From Gloeotrichia echinulata CP02 (GTDB lineage Bacteria; Cyanobacteriota; Cyanobacteriia; Cyanobacteriales; Nostocaceae), in assembly GCA_038087035.1 (NCBI GenBank), contig CP051187.1:2299001-2363000 (forward strand): DNA of 64,000 bases. Direction: 5' to 3'. Each line of letters starts with the position of its first letter. The stretch's first letter is position 1. Position numbers and translations under genes: made by a program. This document shows positions 1-9,182 of the stretch, in pieces. The notes below the pieces were generated by a model. The model did no database searches. It was not told where the DNA came from and saw only the letters and a program-made list of their open reading frames with translations.

Positions 1-36
1 TTTGCAAAATTAAAAAACCCAAAGCCGGACTCCTGA

Positions 37-58
37 GTTTAGACTATAGACTAAACTA
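37..58. other. imperfect palindrome upstream of clpS
   Basis: An imperfect palindrome (AGTTTAG, 8-nt middle, CTAAACT) lies just upstream of clpS. It could be an operator or a hairpin ending an upstream transcript. Nothing else in the first 84 bases is recognisable. Confidence 0.25.
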
Positions 59-132
59 GTTATTTGTAGTGTTGTAAAACCCTGTTGGCTAACTGTTTTA
101 TGGTTACGAAATTTTTAGCAGCTGTTTACGGG

Positions 133-426
133 ATGGCCACAGCACCAACTGTTGCTCCTACACTGTCTAATCAGGTTACTCGCACGCCTTATCCAAATTA
201 CAAAGTGATTGTTTTGAATGATGATTTTAATACATTTCAACATGTGGCTGAGTGTTTAATGAAGTATATTCCGGGGATGACAAGCGATCGCGCTTGGGAT
301 CTGACCAATCAGATACACTATGAAGGTCAAGCGATCGTCTGGGTGGGTCCCCAAGAAACAGCGGAACTATATCACCAGCAACTGCGTCGAGCTGGGTTGA
401 CAATGGCTCCTTTAGAGGCGGCTTAA
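133..426 (+). CDS. clpS: ATP-dependent Clp protease adaptor ClpS
   Basis: ClpS binds the N-domain of the Clp chaperone (ClpC in cyanobacteria) and delivers N-degron substrates to ClpP in the cytoplasm. The protein has a short disordered N-terminus followed by the family core: YKVIVLNDDFNTFQHV, then a central helix region and C-terminal GLTMAPLEA. The DDFNT segment and the following helix form the N-degron pocket. I chose ATG 133 (97 codons), which gives normal ClpS length; TTG 85 or ATG 100 would add an unconserved, cysteine-containing extension. The next gene starts 5 bp after the stop, suggesting co-transcription with the DUF2103 gene. Confidence 0.93.
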   Translation: MATAPTVAPTLSNQVTRTPYPNYKVIVLNDDFNTFQHVAECLMKYIPGMTSDRAWDLTNQIHYEGQAIVWVGPQETAELYHQQLRRAGLTMAPLEAA

Positions 427-431
427 TTATC

Positions 432-725
432 ATGGGTAAACCCACGGATGGTAGGCTAGTTTGGAATCACTCAACCCACATTTCCGGTCTCATCCCAATT
501 TTAGAGCGTCTCTGTCAGCAGCATGGCATTCAAACCGTTACACCAGGGGTGATTGGACGGGCTAAAGGTCATTGTCCCAAAATGCAACTGCGTGTGTCTG
601 TACCCATTCTGGGGGGTTATAAAGTCATCGCCCGACATGGTAAGACAGTGCAAGAAGTGTTTATCGTGACCATTTTGGAACAGGAACAACTCACAGATGC
701 AATTGCGATCGCCATGAGAACTTAA
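432..725 (+). CDS. DUF2103 family predicted metal-binding protein
   Basis: A 97-residue protein matching the cyanobacterial/archaeal DUF2103 family, annotated as possible metal-binding. It has several histidines near the N-terminus (WNHSTHISG), a cysteine after RAKGHCPKM, and ends in a HIP1-encoded AIAIAMRT segment. No biochemical role is established as far as I know. It follows clpS by 5 bp, so the two are probably one transcript; a link to proteolysis would be inference only. Confidence 0.8.
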   Translation: MGKPTDGRLVWNHSTHISGLIPILERLCQQHGIQTVTPGVIGRAKGHCPKMQLRVSVPILGGYKVIARHGKTVQEVFIVTILEQEQLTDAIAIAMRT

Positions 726-809
726 TCATTTTAGTCTGGTGTTTTACCAAGTAACCAAACTGATAACAGTTAACTGTTATCTGTTAATTGTTAACTGTTA
801 ATCGTTTAA

Positions 810-1130
810 CTATTCCTCTACATGGTGTACGGCGAATCTGTGTAGTGGAAGACTCAGAATGCAAGAAAAAGTTAAAAAATATGACAAAGCAGTAGTTATT
901 TTTAAAGTCATTAGTAGCGGTTCCCAGTTGGGTAACGCTATTTTCTCCATTCCATATGCAACGCAGTAAACTAGCCAGTAAGAAAAGCTCATTCTCAACA
1001 GAATCCGCTCTGTTTCTTCTCTATCTTCTGCTTGCTCTTTGCAGTCCCACAGTAACAACAGACCGACGATACAAGCGACAAAGGAAACAGCAACTACAAA
1101 CCCGTGACAAAAAATATTTAGCGAATGCAT
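810..1130 (-). CDS. small three-helix membrane protein, unknown
   Basis: A 106-residue protein I do not recognise. Three hydrophobic stretches are visible: residues ~8-28 (VVAVSFVACIVGLLLLW), ~46-60 and ~78-96. A charged loop (CKEQAEDREETER) lies between the first two. The hydropathy pattern and ATG start support a real inner-membrane or thylakoid protein rather than a chance ORF. It converges on the clpS operon; the 84 bp between them contain repeated TTAACTGTTA-type sequence. The opposite-strand ORF is a shadow. Confidence 0.55.
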   Translation of the reverse strand: MHSLNIFCHGFVVAVSFVACIVGLLLLWDCKEQAEDREETERILLRMSFSYWLVYCVAYGMEKIALPNWEPLLMTLKITTALSYFLTFSCILSLPLHRFAVHHVEE

Positions 1131-1726
1131 TTGCGTTTATCCCGATCTTTTCCAATTGAGATTCAGTCTAAAGGAATATTCCTACGGCTTACACAAAATA
1201 TTTACAAACTGCAATATAAAATTGGAAATCATGTAAACATTTGCAACAAATTTGTTATTTTTGCTAAATCATGATTTTTTTTCAGAAGACTTTACTTTGA
1301 CAACGGTAAAATGATCCGGCGAGAAAACAGTCAACTATCGCCATCCTACTAAATAAGTTGTCAAATTAATCGTGAAGGCAGGCAAGAGGTAAGAGGTAGT
1401 TCCTTTTTCTTTACCAAACCTAAAATATATTTTACCGAAATTTGTGCAGCAAAACTGACACCCGTTATTTTAAATTTCTACGCATAACTTTCTCAAACAC
1501 CTTGAAAGCAAGGATTTCATAATTCCCAATTACAAATTATGGTATCGAAAATGGGATGACCATGAAAAAAAGTGAATGCAGGTTGCAAATTCCTGGTGTT
1601 AGGAAATAGATAGAGTAACTGTCATTACATTTTTATGCCTGGTAAATAGGAACTATATATATATCAGTCCTATATGATTTGTGAAATCTCACATACAGGC
1701 TGTTGACTGCAATTTAAACCACAAAA
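1131..1726. other. ~600-bp AT-rich intergenic region, no gene seen
   Basis: No convincing coding sequence on either strand. The segment separates two divergent genes and presumably holds both promoters. A TATATATATA run (~1650-1665) precedes the Rieske gene by about 65 bp. No STRR or MITE was recognised. Confidence 0.5.
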
Positions 1727-2815
1727 ATGAATGTTAACTCACAGACTGCTAACTCAAACCGTAAGCCGAAAACCTTCAATAACCTAGAGCGTTTTATTGA
1801 GGGTTGGTATTGGGCAATACCTTCTCATTCTCTACAAGTTGGTGAAGTAAAACCTGTCACTTTATTGGGGAGAGAATTAGTTATTTATCGCGCGCAAGAC
1901 CGTAGATTAGTCACTTTTGACGCCTACTGTCCACATATGGGCGCTCACCTTGCAGAAGGTCAGGTTGAGGGTAATGGACTACGCTGTTTTTTCCACAAAT
2001 GGAAATTTGATGGCGACGGTTTCTGCGTGAATATCCCCTGTTTGGATGAGCCGCTTCCCATGAAACTAAACACTTGGCCTACTGCTGAAAAGTATGGAAT
2101 AATTTGGGTCTGGACTGGGGAATATCCACTACAACCCCTCCCATTTGTTCCCGAATTAGAAAAACAGGAATGTGATTATGCTTTGGTATCCGATTTTGTG
2201 GTGAATTGTCACCCTAATGTGGTCATGATTAATCCGATTGATGTTCAACACTTCAATACAGTTCACAAACTACCATTAGAATTTTTATTTGAAAAAGAGG
2301 AAATTAATCAGAATGCTATTATCTTCAGCAACACTACACGGAGTAATGAAGGTTTATTTTTCGTTAAACTCTTCCGTCGCTTCTACAAAAAGCCTGTAAC
2401 CTATAGTGTTTGCTATTGGTACGGTAGTACTGGGACGGTGACAATTGGCCCTGATTTCTTGCATTTACACATTATGTTGACCCTACGTCTCCTCGAAGGA
2501 GGAAAAACAGAAGGTCAAATTCTGTTGATTATTAAGAAACGTAAAGGTATTTTTGGTGGGTTATACAATCGAATTTTGCTCAAACTGGCTCATATCGCAG
2601 GTAAATATTTTTTCAAGGGTGATACAAAGATTTTGCAGACGATTCAGTTTGATTTGAAAACTCCCATCAAGGCAGATCAAGCAATTATGCAGTTTATCAA
2701 CCATTTGGAAAGACAGACAGCCGTGTGTTGGAGGACTTGGCAACAACCGCGATCGCGTGACACAGAAATCAAGGAGAATCGAATAGATAAATGGCAAGAT
2801 GTGCTGAATGACTAA
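1727..2815 (+). CDS. Rieske [2Fe-2S] non-heme iron oxygenase
   Basis: A 362-residue oxygenase of the Rieske non-heme iron type (pheophorbide-a-oxygenase / VanA-like). The Rieske cluster motif is CPHMGAHL (residues ~69-76) followed by CFFHKWKF (~90-97), supplying two Cys and two His. The mononuclear iron motif D-x2-H-x4-H lies in NPIDVQHFNTVHK. The N-terminal FIEGWYWAIPS is typical of these monooxygenases. Substrate cannot be inferred: chlorophyll catabolites, sterol-like or aromatic compounds are all used in the family. It is monocistronic and ends beside a decayed tnpB. An HIP1 site lies within the 3' end. Confidence 0.85.
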   Translation: MNVNSQTANSNRKPKTFNNLERFIEGWYWAIPSHSLQVGEVKPVTLLGRELVIYRAQDRRLVTFDAYCPHMGAHLAEGQVEGNGLRCFFHKWKFDGDGFCVNIPCLDEPLPMKLNTWPTAEKYGIIWVWTGEYPLQPLPFVPELEKQECDYALVSDFVVNCHPNVVMINPIDVQHFNTVHKLPLEFLFEKEEINQNAIIFSNTTRSNEGLFFVKLFRRFYKKPVTYSVCYWYGSTGTVTIGPDFLHLHIMLTLRLLEGGKTEGQILLIIKKRKGIFGGLYNRILLKLAHIAGKYFFKGDTKILQTIQFDLKTPIKADQAIMQFINHLERQTAVCWRTWQQPRSRDTEIKENRIDKWQDVLND

Positions 2816-2820
2816 GTGAA

Positions 2821-3316
2821 CTACCTACACCGATTTGGAGTACCAAATACGGTGTAGGCTTCTGGTACATTTCGCTCTTTTGCCAGAACTTCCTGCGAGG
2901 TACTATTAGTAGTAGAACCATCCACTACCGGATTCCCTTTACGGCGTTTTATTGTTGGGAACAGTCCCAGCCCAACGCGCTTTATATTGATAGCTGCATT
3001 AATATCCCTATCAACCAAAAGCGATTCTTTTTCGTCCCAGTAATTACGAATGTTGCAATCAGTGAAGATAAATTCATCACGATACGCAAGCAATTGAGAT
3101 GTATATGCAGGTTTTACCGCTATTGTCCACATCCGGTGCTTTTTCAGCTATGTATTCTAGGATTGTGAAAAATTGTCCAAACGCCGCATCGTTCCAGGAT
3201 TTATTTAATCCTGTTTTGGCTGATTGTCCGTTGGGTAAATATTTACCGTTTTCGTCTTGCTTGGCTTTATTTCTCTTAGATAAAGCTTTTAAATTTAAAT
3301 CTTCGCTATCTGAGGA
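2821..3316 (-). pseudogene. decayed TnpB (IS200/IS605 family), C-terminal half
   Basis: Two overlapping reading frames together reconstruct the C-terminal half of a TnpB/IS1341 protein. The first (3316 down to ~3125) has EDLNLKALSKRN and LNKSWNDAAFGQFFTILEYI; the second (from ~3125) has KPAYTSQLL, LVDRDINAAINIKRVGLG and the tail FPTIKRRKGNP. A single frameshift near 3125 separates them and one zinc-ribbon cysteine pair is lost. The 5' half is missing, cut at the GC palindrome at 3329. The right-end hairpin CCTACACCG/CGGTGTAGG is at 2824-2858. Non-functional. Confidence 0.85.
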
Positions 3317-3328
3317 CCATTGTGGGTA

Positions 3329-3350
3329 GGGGCGCAAGGCCTTGCGCCCC
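3329..3350. repeat. GC palindrome, copy 1 (core GGCGCAAGGCCTTGCGCC)
   Basis: A perfect 22-bp palindrome. The same core recurs at 6445, 13561, 31635 (degenerate), 38717 and 52815, always outside recognised genes. Flanks are partly shared with the 6445 copy (GATCATC downstream, GGACNATTGTGG upstream), so the repeated unit is longer than the palindrome. Confidence 0.85.
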
Positions 3351-3520
3351 GAAAGATCATCAGACCTGAGAGTGTCAATTTTGAGTTCTGCTGTGATGAA
3401 TTACCATACTCACAAAAAGAAGTGGCAAAGCCACTTCGTAATTCCCAGGTAGAACCTAAAAACGAGTATAACCATTATACAACAATAAAATCGTATAAAC
3501 CAACACTAAATTACATGATC

Positions 3521-4537
3521 TCAGTACAATTTCCCATCTTGCTGATTTTCCAGCGCTTGGAGAAGTTTCAGATATATATTTTCTACTCTTTGAGTTTGAA
3601 GTTCACCAATTGCGGCGTAGTTAGATAAACCAGGAGCGCTATTTACTTCAATGATAGTATAGTTGATCATTGGCTTTGTTATATCACTGGTAATAATATC
3701 TACACCAGCTAATCTTAGCCCCATATCTTTGGTAATCTGAATTGCTAATTTTTGGAAATCAGGATGGATAGTTTCGCTAACATCTATAGCTTCGCCTCCA
3801 CTCGATAAATTGGCATTATCTAAAAGATAGACAATATTATCTTGGGGAATAACACTATCAAACGTAAGCTTCTGTCTTTGCAATTTTTTTTTAATTCTAA
3901 AATCTTCAATATCGAACATTTTTCGACCGTTTTTGATCATGGTTCTTTGTTTCTGGTGCAAAAGTTCTAAAATAGTAGATTGATCATCCCCCACGATAAA
4001 CAAGGGTATCCTTTGATAGGCTGCTATGACTTCTTGATCTAGCACCAAAACCCGATAATCGTTGCCAATATGGAATCTTTCGACGATAAATCCTAAGTTG
4101 ATTCGCAAGATTTTCTTGGCAACTTGGTAGTATTCTTGCCTATTGTAAACCTTGGCAACTAATTTGCCTTGACTGAGATTCAATGGTTTGACAATTACAG
4201 GAAATCCGAGTTCTTTAGCATATAAAAATCCCTCATCTATATTTCTTAATGTCTGGATTTTTCGGCATAATTTATCATTAAAAAATGTTTTTCCATCAGG
4301 AACTTTATATCCAAATTTCTTGAGAAAAAAGCTAGAACAAGCTTTATCTTTGGCTATACCTGCAGAACCGAAGCCATTAATATTAAATTTAGTAAAACTA
4401 AAAAAACTATGGTTGCCATTTTTAAAAGAGATATATCCCACAGATTTACATTCCGGATCAACTACAACCACCGCTCCGATTTGTGCTGCGACTTTTTCAA
4501 TGATTGATATGAGAAATGGTGTCTTCATTTGGCTCAA
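3521..4537 (-). CDS. ATP-grasp enzyme, cyanophycin-synthetase/glutathione-synthetase-like
   Basis: A 338-residue ATP-grasp protein. Visible elements: GFPVIVKPLNLSQGKLV (lysine and glycine-rich nucleotide-binding loop, ~113-129), FHIGNDYRVLVLDQEVIAA, and a C-terminal metal/ATP site with DII (~290) and IIEVNSAPGLSNYA. The closest architecture known to me is the central ATP-grasp module of cyanophycin synthetase (CphA) and GshF-like ligases. Only this module is present: there is no Mur-ligase domain, so it is not CphA itself. It likely forms an amide bond between an acyl-phosphate and an amine; the substrates are unknown. No adjacent partner gene. Confidence 0.75.
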   Translation of the reverse strand: MSQMKTPFLISIIEKVAAQIGAVVVVDPECKSVGYISFKNGNHSFFSFTKFNINGFGSAGIAKDKACSSFFLKKFGYKVPDGKTFFNDKLCRKIQTLRNIDEGFLYAKELGFPVIVKPLNLSQGKLVAKVYNRQEYYQVAKKILRINLGFIVERFHIGNDYRVLVLDQEVIAAYQRIPLFIVGDDQSTILELLHQKQRTMIKNGRKMFDIEDFRIKKKLQRQKLTFDSVIPQDNIVYLLDNANLSSGGEAIDVSETIHPDFQKLAIQITKDMGLRLAGVDIITSDITKPMINYTIIEVNSAPGLSNYAAIGELQTQRVENIYLKLLQALENQQDGKLY

Positions 4538-4955
4538 GTATAGTTTTAAACTTAAAGATTTTAGCTTGTTTACAAATAGAACAGTATCAATTTATTCACC
4601 ACTTATACTAAATCTACTTCAGTAGGTCAAGACTAATCGCATAGGGGCAATATTTGCAATCGCTCCAGGTTTAGTGTTATGGTACATTTTTGTACTTGTC
4701 AATTAAGAAAAAGGGCACAATATATATTCAAGTGCTACGTGCTAAATTGTCAATCCTATACCTTTTGTCAAGTCTCCCAGGCTCATAGTTTACTGAAGAT
4801 AACAAATGAACTAAAGCTACAACTTAAGACTAAGTATTGACAATATCAAAATAATGTATTAATAAGGTTGCATCAAGGTAGAAGAGGCGTTAGTGCATCC
4901 CCACCAAAAGACTTGCTAAAGCTCTTTACTCAACTCCCTATGGATAACCTAGATC
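4538..4955. other. intergenic region, no gene seen
   Basis: Roughly 420 bp between divergent genes, AT-rich, presumably with promoters for both. I see no repeat family, hairpin or RNA gene that I could support. Confidence 0.4.
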
Positions 4956-5189
4956 ATGCCACAAAATATTGAGTCTAATCCCACCGCACCAATTCAAACA
5001 GCCGCTTACAAAAAGCGTCTTAATGGTTGGGCCATCACCCGCTCCCTTCCCAATGCGGAAAGGGAGATTGTCGCTCGTTTCCGCAGTCGTTCTGATGCGG
5101 ATGGTTATTTGCGTCATCTGCGCCAAGAGATACCGAACACTTCTTTCGAGGTGATTTTTGATTGTCAACGTGAAGAAATTGTCCTGTAA
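4956..5189 (+). CDS. small conserved cyanobacterial protein, unknown
   Basis: A 77-residue soluble protein. A disordered N-terminus (~15 residues) precedes a compact region rich in Arg and Asp (GWAITRSLPNAEREIVARFR, then SRSDADGYLRHLRQ) ending in EVIFDCQREEIVL. It looks like a two-strand/helix fold and resembles small cyanobacterial hypothetical proteins. Function unknown. It starts at ATG 4956; the alternative frame at 4969 is a shadow. Confidence 0.6.
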   Translation: MPQNIESNPTAPIQTAAYKKRLNGWAITRSLPNAEREIVARFRSRSDADGYLRHLRQEIPNTSFEVIFDCQREEIVL

Positions 5190-5278
5190 AGTTTTCGGCG
5201 ATGTCTGGTGATATGTCATTCCCCTAAGTAGCCGTCATTCCCGGCGTACACTAGGACACATGAAAAAAACTTCTTATT

Positions 5279-5302
5279 CCCCTCCATCTCTTGGTGGAGG
5301 GG
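5279..5302. terminator. hairpin between convergent genes
   Basis: CCCCTCCA and its complement separated by an 8-nt loop, located between the small plus-strand gene and phoH on the minus strand. An A-run (5263-5269) lies 5' of the hairpin, which is a T-run for the minus strand, so it may end phoH transcripts. The neighbouring ACTAGGACACA phrase recurs near 55,110, so the segment is also a dispersed repeat. Confidence 0.45.
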
Positions 5303-5385
5303 TTAGGGGTGGGTCTTATTTTCAAGTCAGTCCATGACGGGAAAATCCCACAACCAAACATGAATTTCTCTTGGACAGTCTGGTT

Positions 5386-6339
5386 CTAGCTTTCGTATTT
5401 TTCGTAAGCAGCGACAATGCGCTGAACTAAAGGATGACGCACGACATCTTTTTGAGAAAATTCACAAAAAGCAATACCTTCAACATTTTTTAAGATTTGT
5501 AAAGCCACACCTAAACCTGATTGTTGATTTACTGGGAGATCTGTTTGTGTCATGTCACCCGTAATCACCATCCGCGAACGGAAGCCTAAACGAGTCAAAA
5601 CCATTTTGATTTGAGCTGGTGTAGTATTTTGAGCTTCATCAACAATAACAAAAGCATTATTCAGGGTGCGTCCCCGCATATAAGCCAGGGGTGCAACTTC
5701 TATTACACCGCGTTCTATCAAATTAGGAACTTTTTCAGGGTCGATAAATTCATTGATCGCATCGTAAAGAGGACGGAGATAAGGATTAACTTTTTGCTGT
5801 AAGTCTCCTGGTAAAAAGCCAAGTTTTTCCCCTGCTTCCACAGCCGGACGGGTTAAAATCAGTTTTTCAAACTGGTTAGCTAACAGTGCTTGAACAGCGA
5901 CGACCACAGCGAGGAAAGTCTTACCAGTCCCAGCAGGTCCAGTACAGAAAGTGAGATCACGCCTGCGGAGTGCATCGATGTACTGTCGCTGGCGAAAAGT
6001 TTTGGCGCGAATTTCCTCACCCCGACGAGTTCTAGCCAAAACATCTCGCTGTAACTCTTGGAGTTCCCCCTCTCGATGGGTATCTAAGGCTTGACGAGCT
6101 GTTAAAATGTCGGCACTGGAAATAGTATTACCTTTAATCCAGATGTCTTCTAGCGATCGCACTAATCGCGACGCTATTTCAACTTGATTGTCGCTACCAT
6201 AAATGTGTAATTCCTGACCGCGTAGCACCAAGGTAGCTCCTGTTTGCTGGGATAAGATTTTCAGATTTTCTTCCCCATCTCCAGCTAGAGCGATCGCACT
6301 GGTAATATTCGGCAGCTGAATTTTCCAGGCATCTACCAT
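5386..6339 (-). CDS. phoH: PhoH family P-loop ATPase
   Basis: A 317-residue PhoH-like ATPase. The C-terminal two thirds carries the Walker A loop GPAGTGKT (~137-144), ILTRPAVEAGEKLGFLPGD and the Walker B-like FVIVDEAQNTTPAQIK. The N-terminal ~100 residues resemble the KH-like/RNA-associated region of bacterial PhoH (YbeZ), which is implicated in RNA or ribosome metabolism rather than phosphate uptake as the name suggests. It is the last gene of a minus-strand group that also encodes a KH protein and S16. Start ATG 6339; 287 bp from the KH gene, with a repeat between them. Confidence 0.92.
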   Translation of the reverse strand: MVDAWKIQLPNITSAIALAGDGEENLKILSQQTGATLVLRGQELHIYGSDNQVEIASRLVRSLEDIWIKGNTISSADILTARQALDTHREGELQELQRDVLARTRRGEEIRAKTFRQRQYIDALRRRDLTFCTGPAGTGKTFLAVVVAVQALLANQFEKLILTRPAVEAGEKLGFLPGDLQQKVNPYLRPLYDAINEFIDPEKVPNLIERGVIEVAPLAYMRGRTLNNAFVIVDEAQNTTPAQIKMVLTRLGFRSRMVITGDMTQTDLPVNQQSGLGVALQILKNVEGIAFCEFSQKDVVRHPLVQRIVAAYEKYES

Positions 6340-6351
6340 ATTATTTCTTTA

Positions 6352-6570
6352 TTATGCGAGCGTAAAACCCCACTCCTTGATGATACCGCTAGCGAATAGG
6401 GGGTAAGACCCATTATATGGCCTATGTGAGGACGATTGTGGATAGGGGCGCAAGGCCTTGCGCTCCAGAAGATCATCGGACAACGCCAAAAACCCTAATT
6501 TTCCCGTACTATGAGGGGTTAAACCCACCATTCGCGACTCAGTATCCTTCCAGGGGTGAGAGTATGTCAA
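6352..6570. repeat. ~200-bp dispersed repeat containing GC palindrome, copy 2
   Basis: The region between phoH and the KH gene carries the palindrome at 6445-6466 (one mismatch in the right arm). Flanking phrases also occur around 13,530-13,640 (CATTCGCGACTC, and a stretch close to CTATGTGCGGACGA). This suggests a longer mobile unit of ~150-200 bp with the palindrome in the middle. No protein-coding evidence. Confidence 0.6.
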
Positions 6571-6625
6571 TATACCAAAATATCTGAGCGGTTGGAGTTA
6601 CCTCCGCTCAGACTTGCTTTTGAGT

Positions 6626-7066
6626 TTAAACCGAGCGAGAGCGGGGTTTAGCAATAGGTCGAGGTCCGTTTCCACTTCTTTCTCTTGATTTTGGTGGCGG
6701 TAATCGCTCTTCCTGGTCTTCATCTAAAGACATACCTTCCCGACCAGGGGTAGTACTACCATAAATGTCCAGGTATACCGATTGTCCAGCAGCCTCTGCA
6801 GCTGCGGCAATTACCGTCCGAATCGCCTGAATATTGCGTCCTCCCCGACCAAACACTTTGCCTTTATCTGTGCTGTCAAAGGCTATGCGAATCCAAGCCC
6901 GCTGGAGGGTCTGTGAAATTTCACAATCGACACTTAAAGACTGGGGAGATTCTAAAAACGGCTGCACCAAAAACCTGACCAACCCATCGTAGTTGGGATT
7001 GGCTGTAGAAGATTTTGTGCTGAGACTATTATGATGCGGCTGTTGCACTGACCTGTTCAAAAACAT
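6626..7066 (-). CDS. KH-domain RNA-binding protein (KhpA/YlqC-like)
   Basis: The core (residues ~25-105) is a type II KH domain: YDGLVRFLVQPFLESP, then RIAFDSTDKGKVFGRGGRNI with the GRGG loop that contacts RNA, then an AIRTVIAAAAEAAG helix. The C-terminus is a basic, Ser/Arg/Pro-rich disordered tail (PPPKSRERSGNGPRPIAKPR), longer than in Firmicute KhpA. In many bacteria this gene follows rpsP, as here, which supports a role in RNA or ribosome metabolism. ATG 7066 overlaps the end of rpsP by 38 bp; a later ATG is absent from the N-terminal region, so the overlap is probably real. Confidence 0.88.
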   Translation of the reverse strand: MFLNRSVQQPHHNSLSTKSSTANPNYDGLVRFLVQPFLESPQSLSVDCEISQTLQRAWIRIAFDSTDKGKVFGRGGRNIQAIRTVIAAAAEAAGQSVYLDIYGSTTPGREGMSLDEDQEERLPPPKSRERSGNGPRPIAKPRSRSV

Positions 7067-7289
7067 TGGCTTTTACTAGGATGCGACGTACGGTGTCAGT
7101 GGGTTGAGCGCCTTGTTGCAGTCGCTTAACGATTCCAGGAACATCCAATCGCACTTCATCAGTTCTAGGGTTGTAGAATCCAAGCTCTTCTAGGGGACGA
7201 CCGTCACGGCGAGATAGGCTATTTATAGCAATAATGCGATAACTTGCTTCCCGCTTTTTACCGTATCGCTTCAAGCGCAGTTTGATCAT
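7029..7289 (-). CDS. rpsP: 30S ribosomal protein S16
   Basis: An 86-residue protein with the S16 signature MIKLRLKRYGKKREASYRII and GFYNPRTDE. S16 binds 16S rRNA early in 30S assembly. The length is normal. Its 3' end overlaps the KH gene start, implying translational coupling. It lies downstream of ffh on the same strand, separated by repeats. Confidence 0.97.
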   Translation of the reverse strand: MIKLRLKRYGKKREASYRIIAINSLSRRDGRPLEELGFYNPRTDEVRLDVPGIVKRLQQGAQPTDTVRRILVKANVFEQVSATAAS

Positions 7290-7354
7290 GGTTAAGGAAT
7301 CATTCTCTTGTGGGACTGAAATGCTAATTTTAGCACTTGCATAGCATTAACTGC

Positions 7355-7524
7355 CATGAGTCAGTTGTCCAATGTCAAGAGTCAAATGTCCAATGTCAAG
7401 AGTCAAATGTCCAATGTCAAGAGTCAAATGTCCAATGTCCAGAGTCAAATGTCCAATGTCCAGAGTTGATAAAAAGGCTGTTGGTTGACCCTTGACCCTT
7501 GACCCTTGACCCTTGACCCTTGAC
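7355..7524. repeat. STRR arrays between rpsP and ffh
   Basis: Two simple arrays. From 7355 to 7466 a 21-bp unit (CAATGTCAAGAGTCAAATGTC) is repeated about five times; from 7484 to 7524 a heptamer (CCCTTGA) is repeated about five times. Both periods are multiples of seven, typical of STRRs in heterocystous cyanobacteria. The second array runs up to the ffh stop codon. Confidence 0.9.
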
Positions 7525-8984
7525 TAAAGATTTCCAAACCCTTTTTTCTTTTTATCCTTCTTTTTCTTTTGTGTGCCGGCGCCGCCTGTGTAACCTCGCC
7601 ATCCTGGGGCTGGGGGACGATTACCAGCGCCTGCAAAGGGGTTGCTCATACCACCGCCAAACATTCCTGGCATACCTGCTGGCATACGACCTTGACCCAT
7701 TTGCTGCATGAGCGATCGCATTTTTTGGAAATCAGCTACTAGTTTACTGACATCTGGCTCTTTATAGCCAGCTCCCGCAGCTATCCGCCGTCGCCGACTG
7801 GGAGAACTGGCTAACAAATCTGGATCGCGCCGTTCCTGGACGGTCATGGAATTAATCATCGCTTCACAGCGCTTAAGCTGGGTTTCTCCCTGCTTGAGTT
7901 GGTCATCTGAGAGCTTGTTCATCCCTGGGATCATTTTGATAATCCCGCCCAGAGAACCCATGTTTTTCAATAGGCGCAGCTGTTTGACAAAATCTGTAAA
8001 ATCAAACTTTGCTGACAGGATTTTCTCCTGCATTTTCTCAGCGTCTGCGAGGTCAAACTCTTCCTGGGCTTTTTCTACCAAGGTCAAGACATCGCCCATA
8101 CCGAGAATTCGCGACGCCATCCGGTCAGGATAAAACGGTTGTAGTGCTTCGACTTTCTCGCCGACCCCGACAAACTTAATTGGTGCGCCAGAAATTTGGC
8201 GTACCGATAGCGCCGCCCCACCACGGCTATCACCATCCATTTTCGTCAGAATTGCCCCTGTAATCCCAATTTGGTCGTGGAAGGTGCGCGTCAGATTTGC
8301 CGCCTCTTGACCAGTCATCGAGTCCACGACTAACAGAGTTTCGTGGGGTTGAATTGTTTCTTTGATGCGGGCGAGTTCCGCCATCATGTCTTCGTCAATT
8401 TGTAGCCGACCAGCAGTATCAATAATTACTGTATTAACACCCTCAGCCTTAGCCCGTTCTACACCTTGCCGGGCGATTTCTACGGGGTTAGCGTCGCTTC
8501 CTAGCTCAAAGACAGGTACGTCAATTTGCTTACCTAGTGTTATCAGCTGATCAATAGCTGCTGGGCGATATACGTCTGTGGCTACCAACAAACAGCTGCG
8601 GTTTAATTTCCGCAGATGTAGAGCTAATTTAGCGCTAGCTGTAGTTTTACCGGTACCCTGCAACCCCGCCATCAGCACAACAGTGGTTTGTCCAGCCACT
8701 TCTTTTAGGGGAACATTTTCTTCCCCCATTACCTGCACTAGTTCATCGTAAACAATTTTGATAAACTGTTGGTCAGGTCGCACACCAGAGAGGACTTCGG
8801 CTCCCTGTGCCTTAGTTTCGACGCCGCTAATAAAATCTTTGACTACCTGGAGATTGACATCAGCTTCCAACAAAGCACGACGTACTTCCCGCAAAGCATC
8901 TTGGATGTTGGATTGGGAAATTTTATCCTGTCCCCGCAGTTTTTTCCAGGCGCCTTCTAAACGGTCAGATAAAGCATCAAACAT
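7524..8984 (-). CDS. ffh: signal recognition particle protein Ffh (SRP54)
   Basis: A 486-residue Ffh with the N domain (residues 1-~90), the GTPase G domain and the M domain. G motifs: GLQGTGKTTASAKLA (~109-123), DTAGR, and TKMDGDSRGG. The M domain (from ~300) has KQLRLLKNMGSLGGIIKMIPG and the RNA-binding SPSRRRRIAAGAG. The C-terminus is Met/Gly-rich then poly-Lys. Ffh binds SRP RNA and delivers signal-anchor proteins to FtsY. The C-terminal lysine tail (KKKKDKKKK) is the usual cyanobacterial style. ATG 8984. Confidence 0.97.
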   Translation of the reverse strand: MFDALSDRLEGAWKKLRGQDKISQSNIQDALREVRRALLEADVNLQVVKDFISGVETKAQGAEVLSGVRPDQQFIKIVYDELVQVMGEENVPLKEVAGQTTVVLMAGLQGTGKTTASAKLALHLRKLNRSCLLVATDVYRPAAIDQLITLGKQIDVPVFELGSDANPVEIARQGVERAKAEGVNTVIIDTAGRLQIDEDMMAELARIKETIQPHETLLVVDSMTGQEAANLTRTFHDQIGITGAILTKMDGDSRGGAALSVRQISGAPIKFVGVGEKVEALQPFYPDRMASRILGMGDVLTLVEKAQEEFDLADAEKMQEKILSAKFDFTDFVKQLRLLKNMGSLGGIIKMIPGMNKLSDDQLKQGETQLKRCEAMINSMTVQERRDPDLLASSPSRRRRIAAGAGYKEPDVSKLVADFQKMRSLMQQMGQGRMPAGMPGMFGGGMSNPFAGAGNRPPAPGWRGYTGGAGTQKKKKDKKKKGFGNL

Positions 8985-9087
8985 AATTTAGTTACAGGTA
9001 GTGAGCCAGTGGTAATTTCCGGTAGTAGAATTTTAACTTTCTATTTATTAGCTTAATATAGGAATCCGGTTTGATTTTTGAAAGAAT

Positions 9088-9151
9088 GGTGCGTGATGCC
9101 ACTGCTGGTGTAAGCTGCGGACAATCAATACTTATCGCAGCCTCACGCACC
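9088..9151. repeat. hairpin repeat, GGTGCGTGATGC type, copy 1
   Basis: Inverted arms GGTGCGTGATGC and GCCTCACGCACC close a ~64-bp unit. A related unit lies at 40616-40674 with the same arms and a different middle. This looks like a small non-autonomous palindromic repeat. Confidence 0.7.
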
Positions 9152-9182
9152 CTAGGATTATTAATATGCCCCCAGAGTAGAT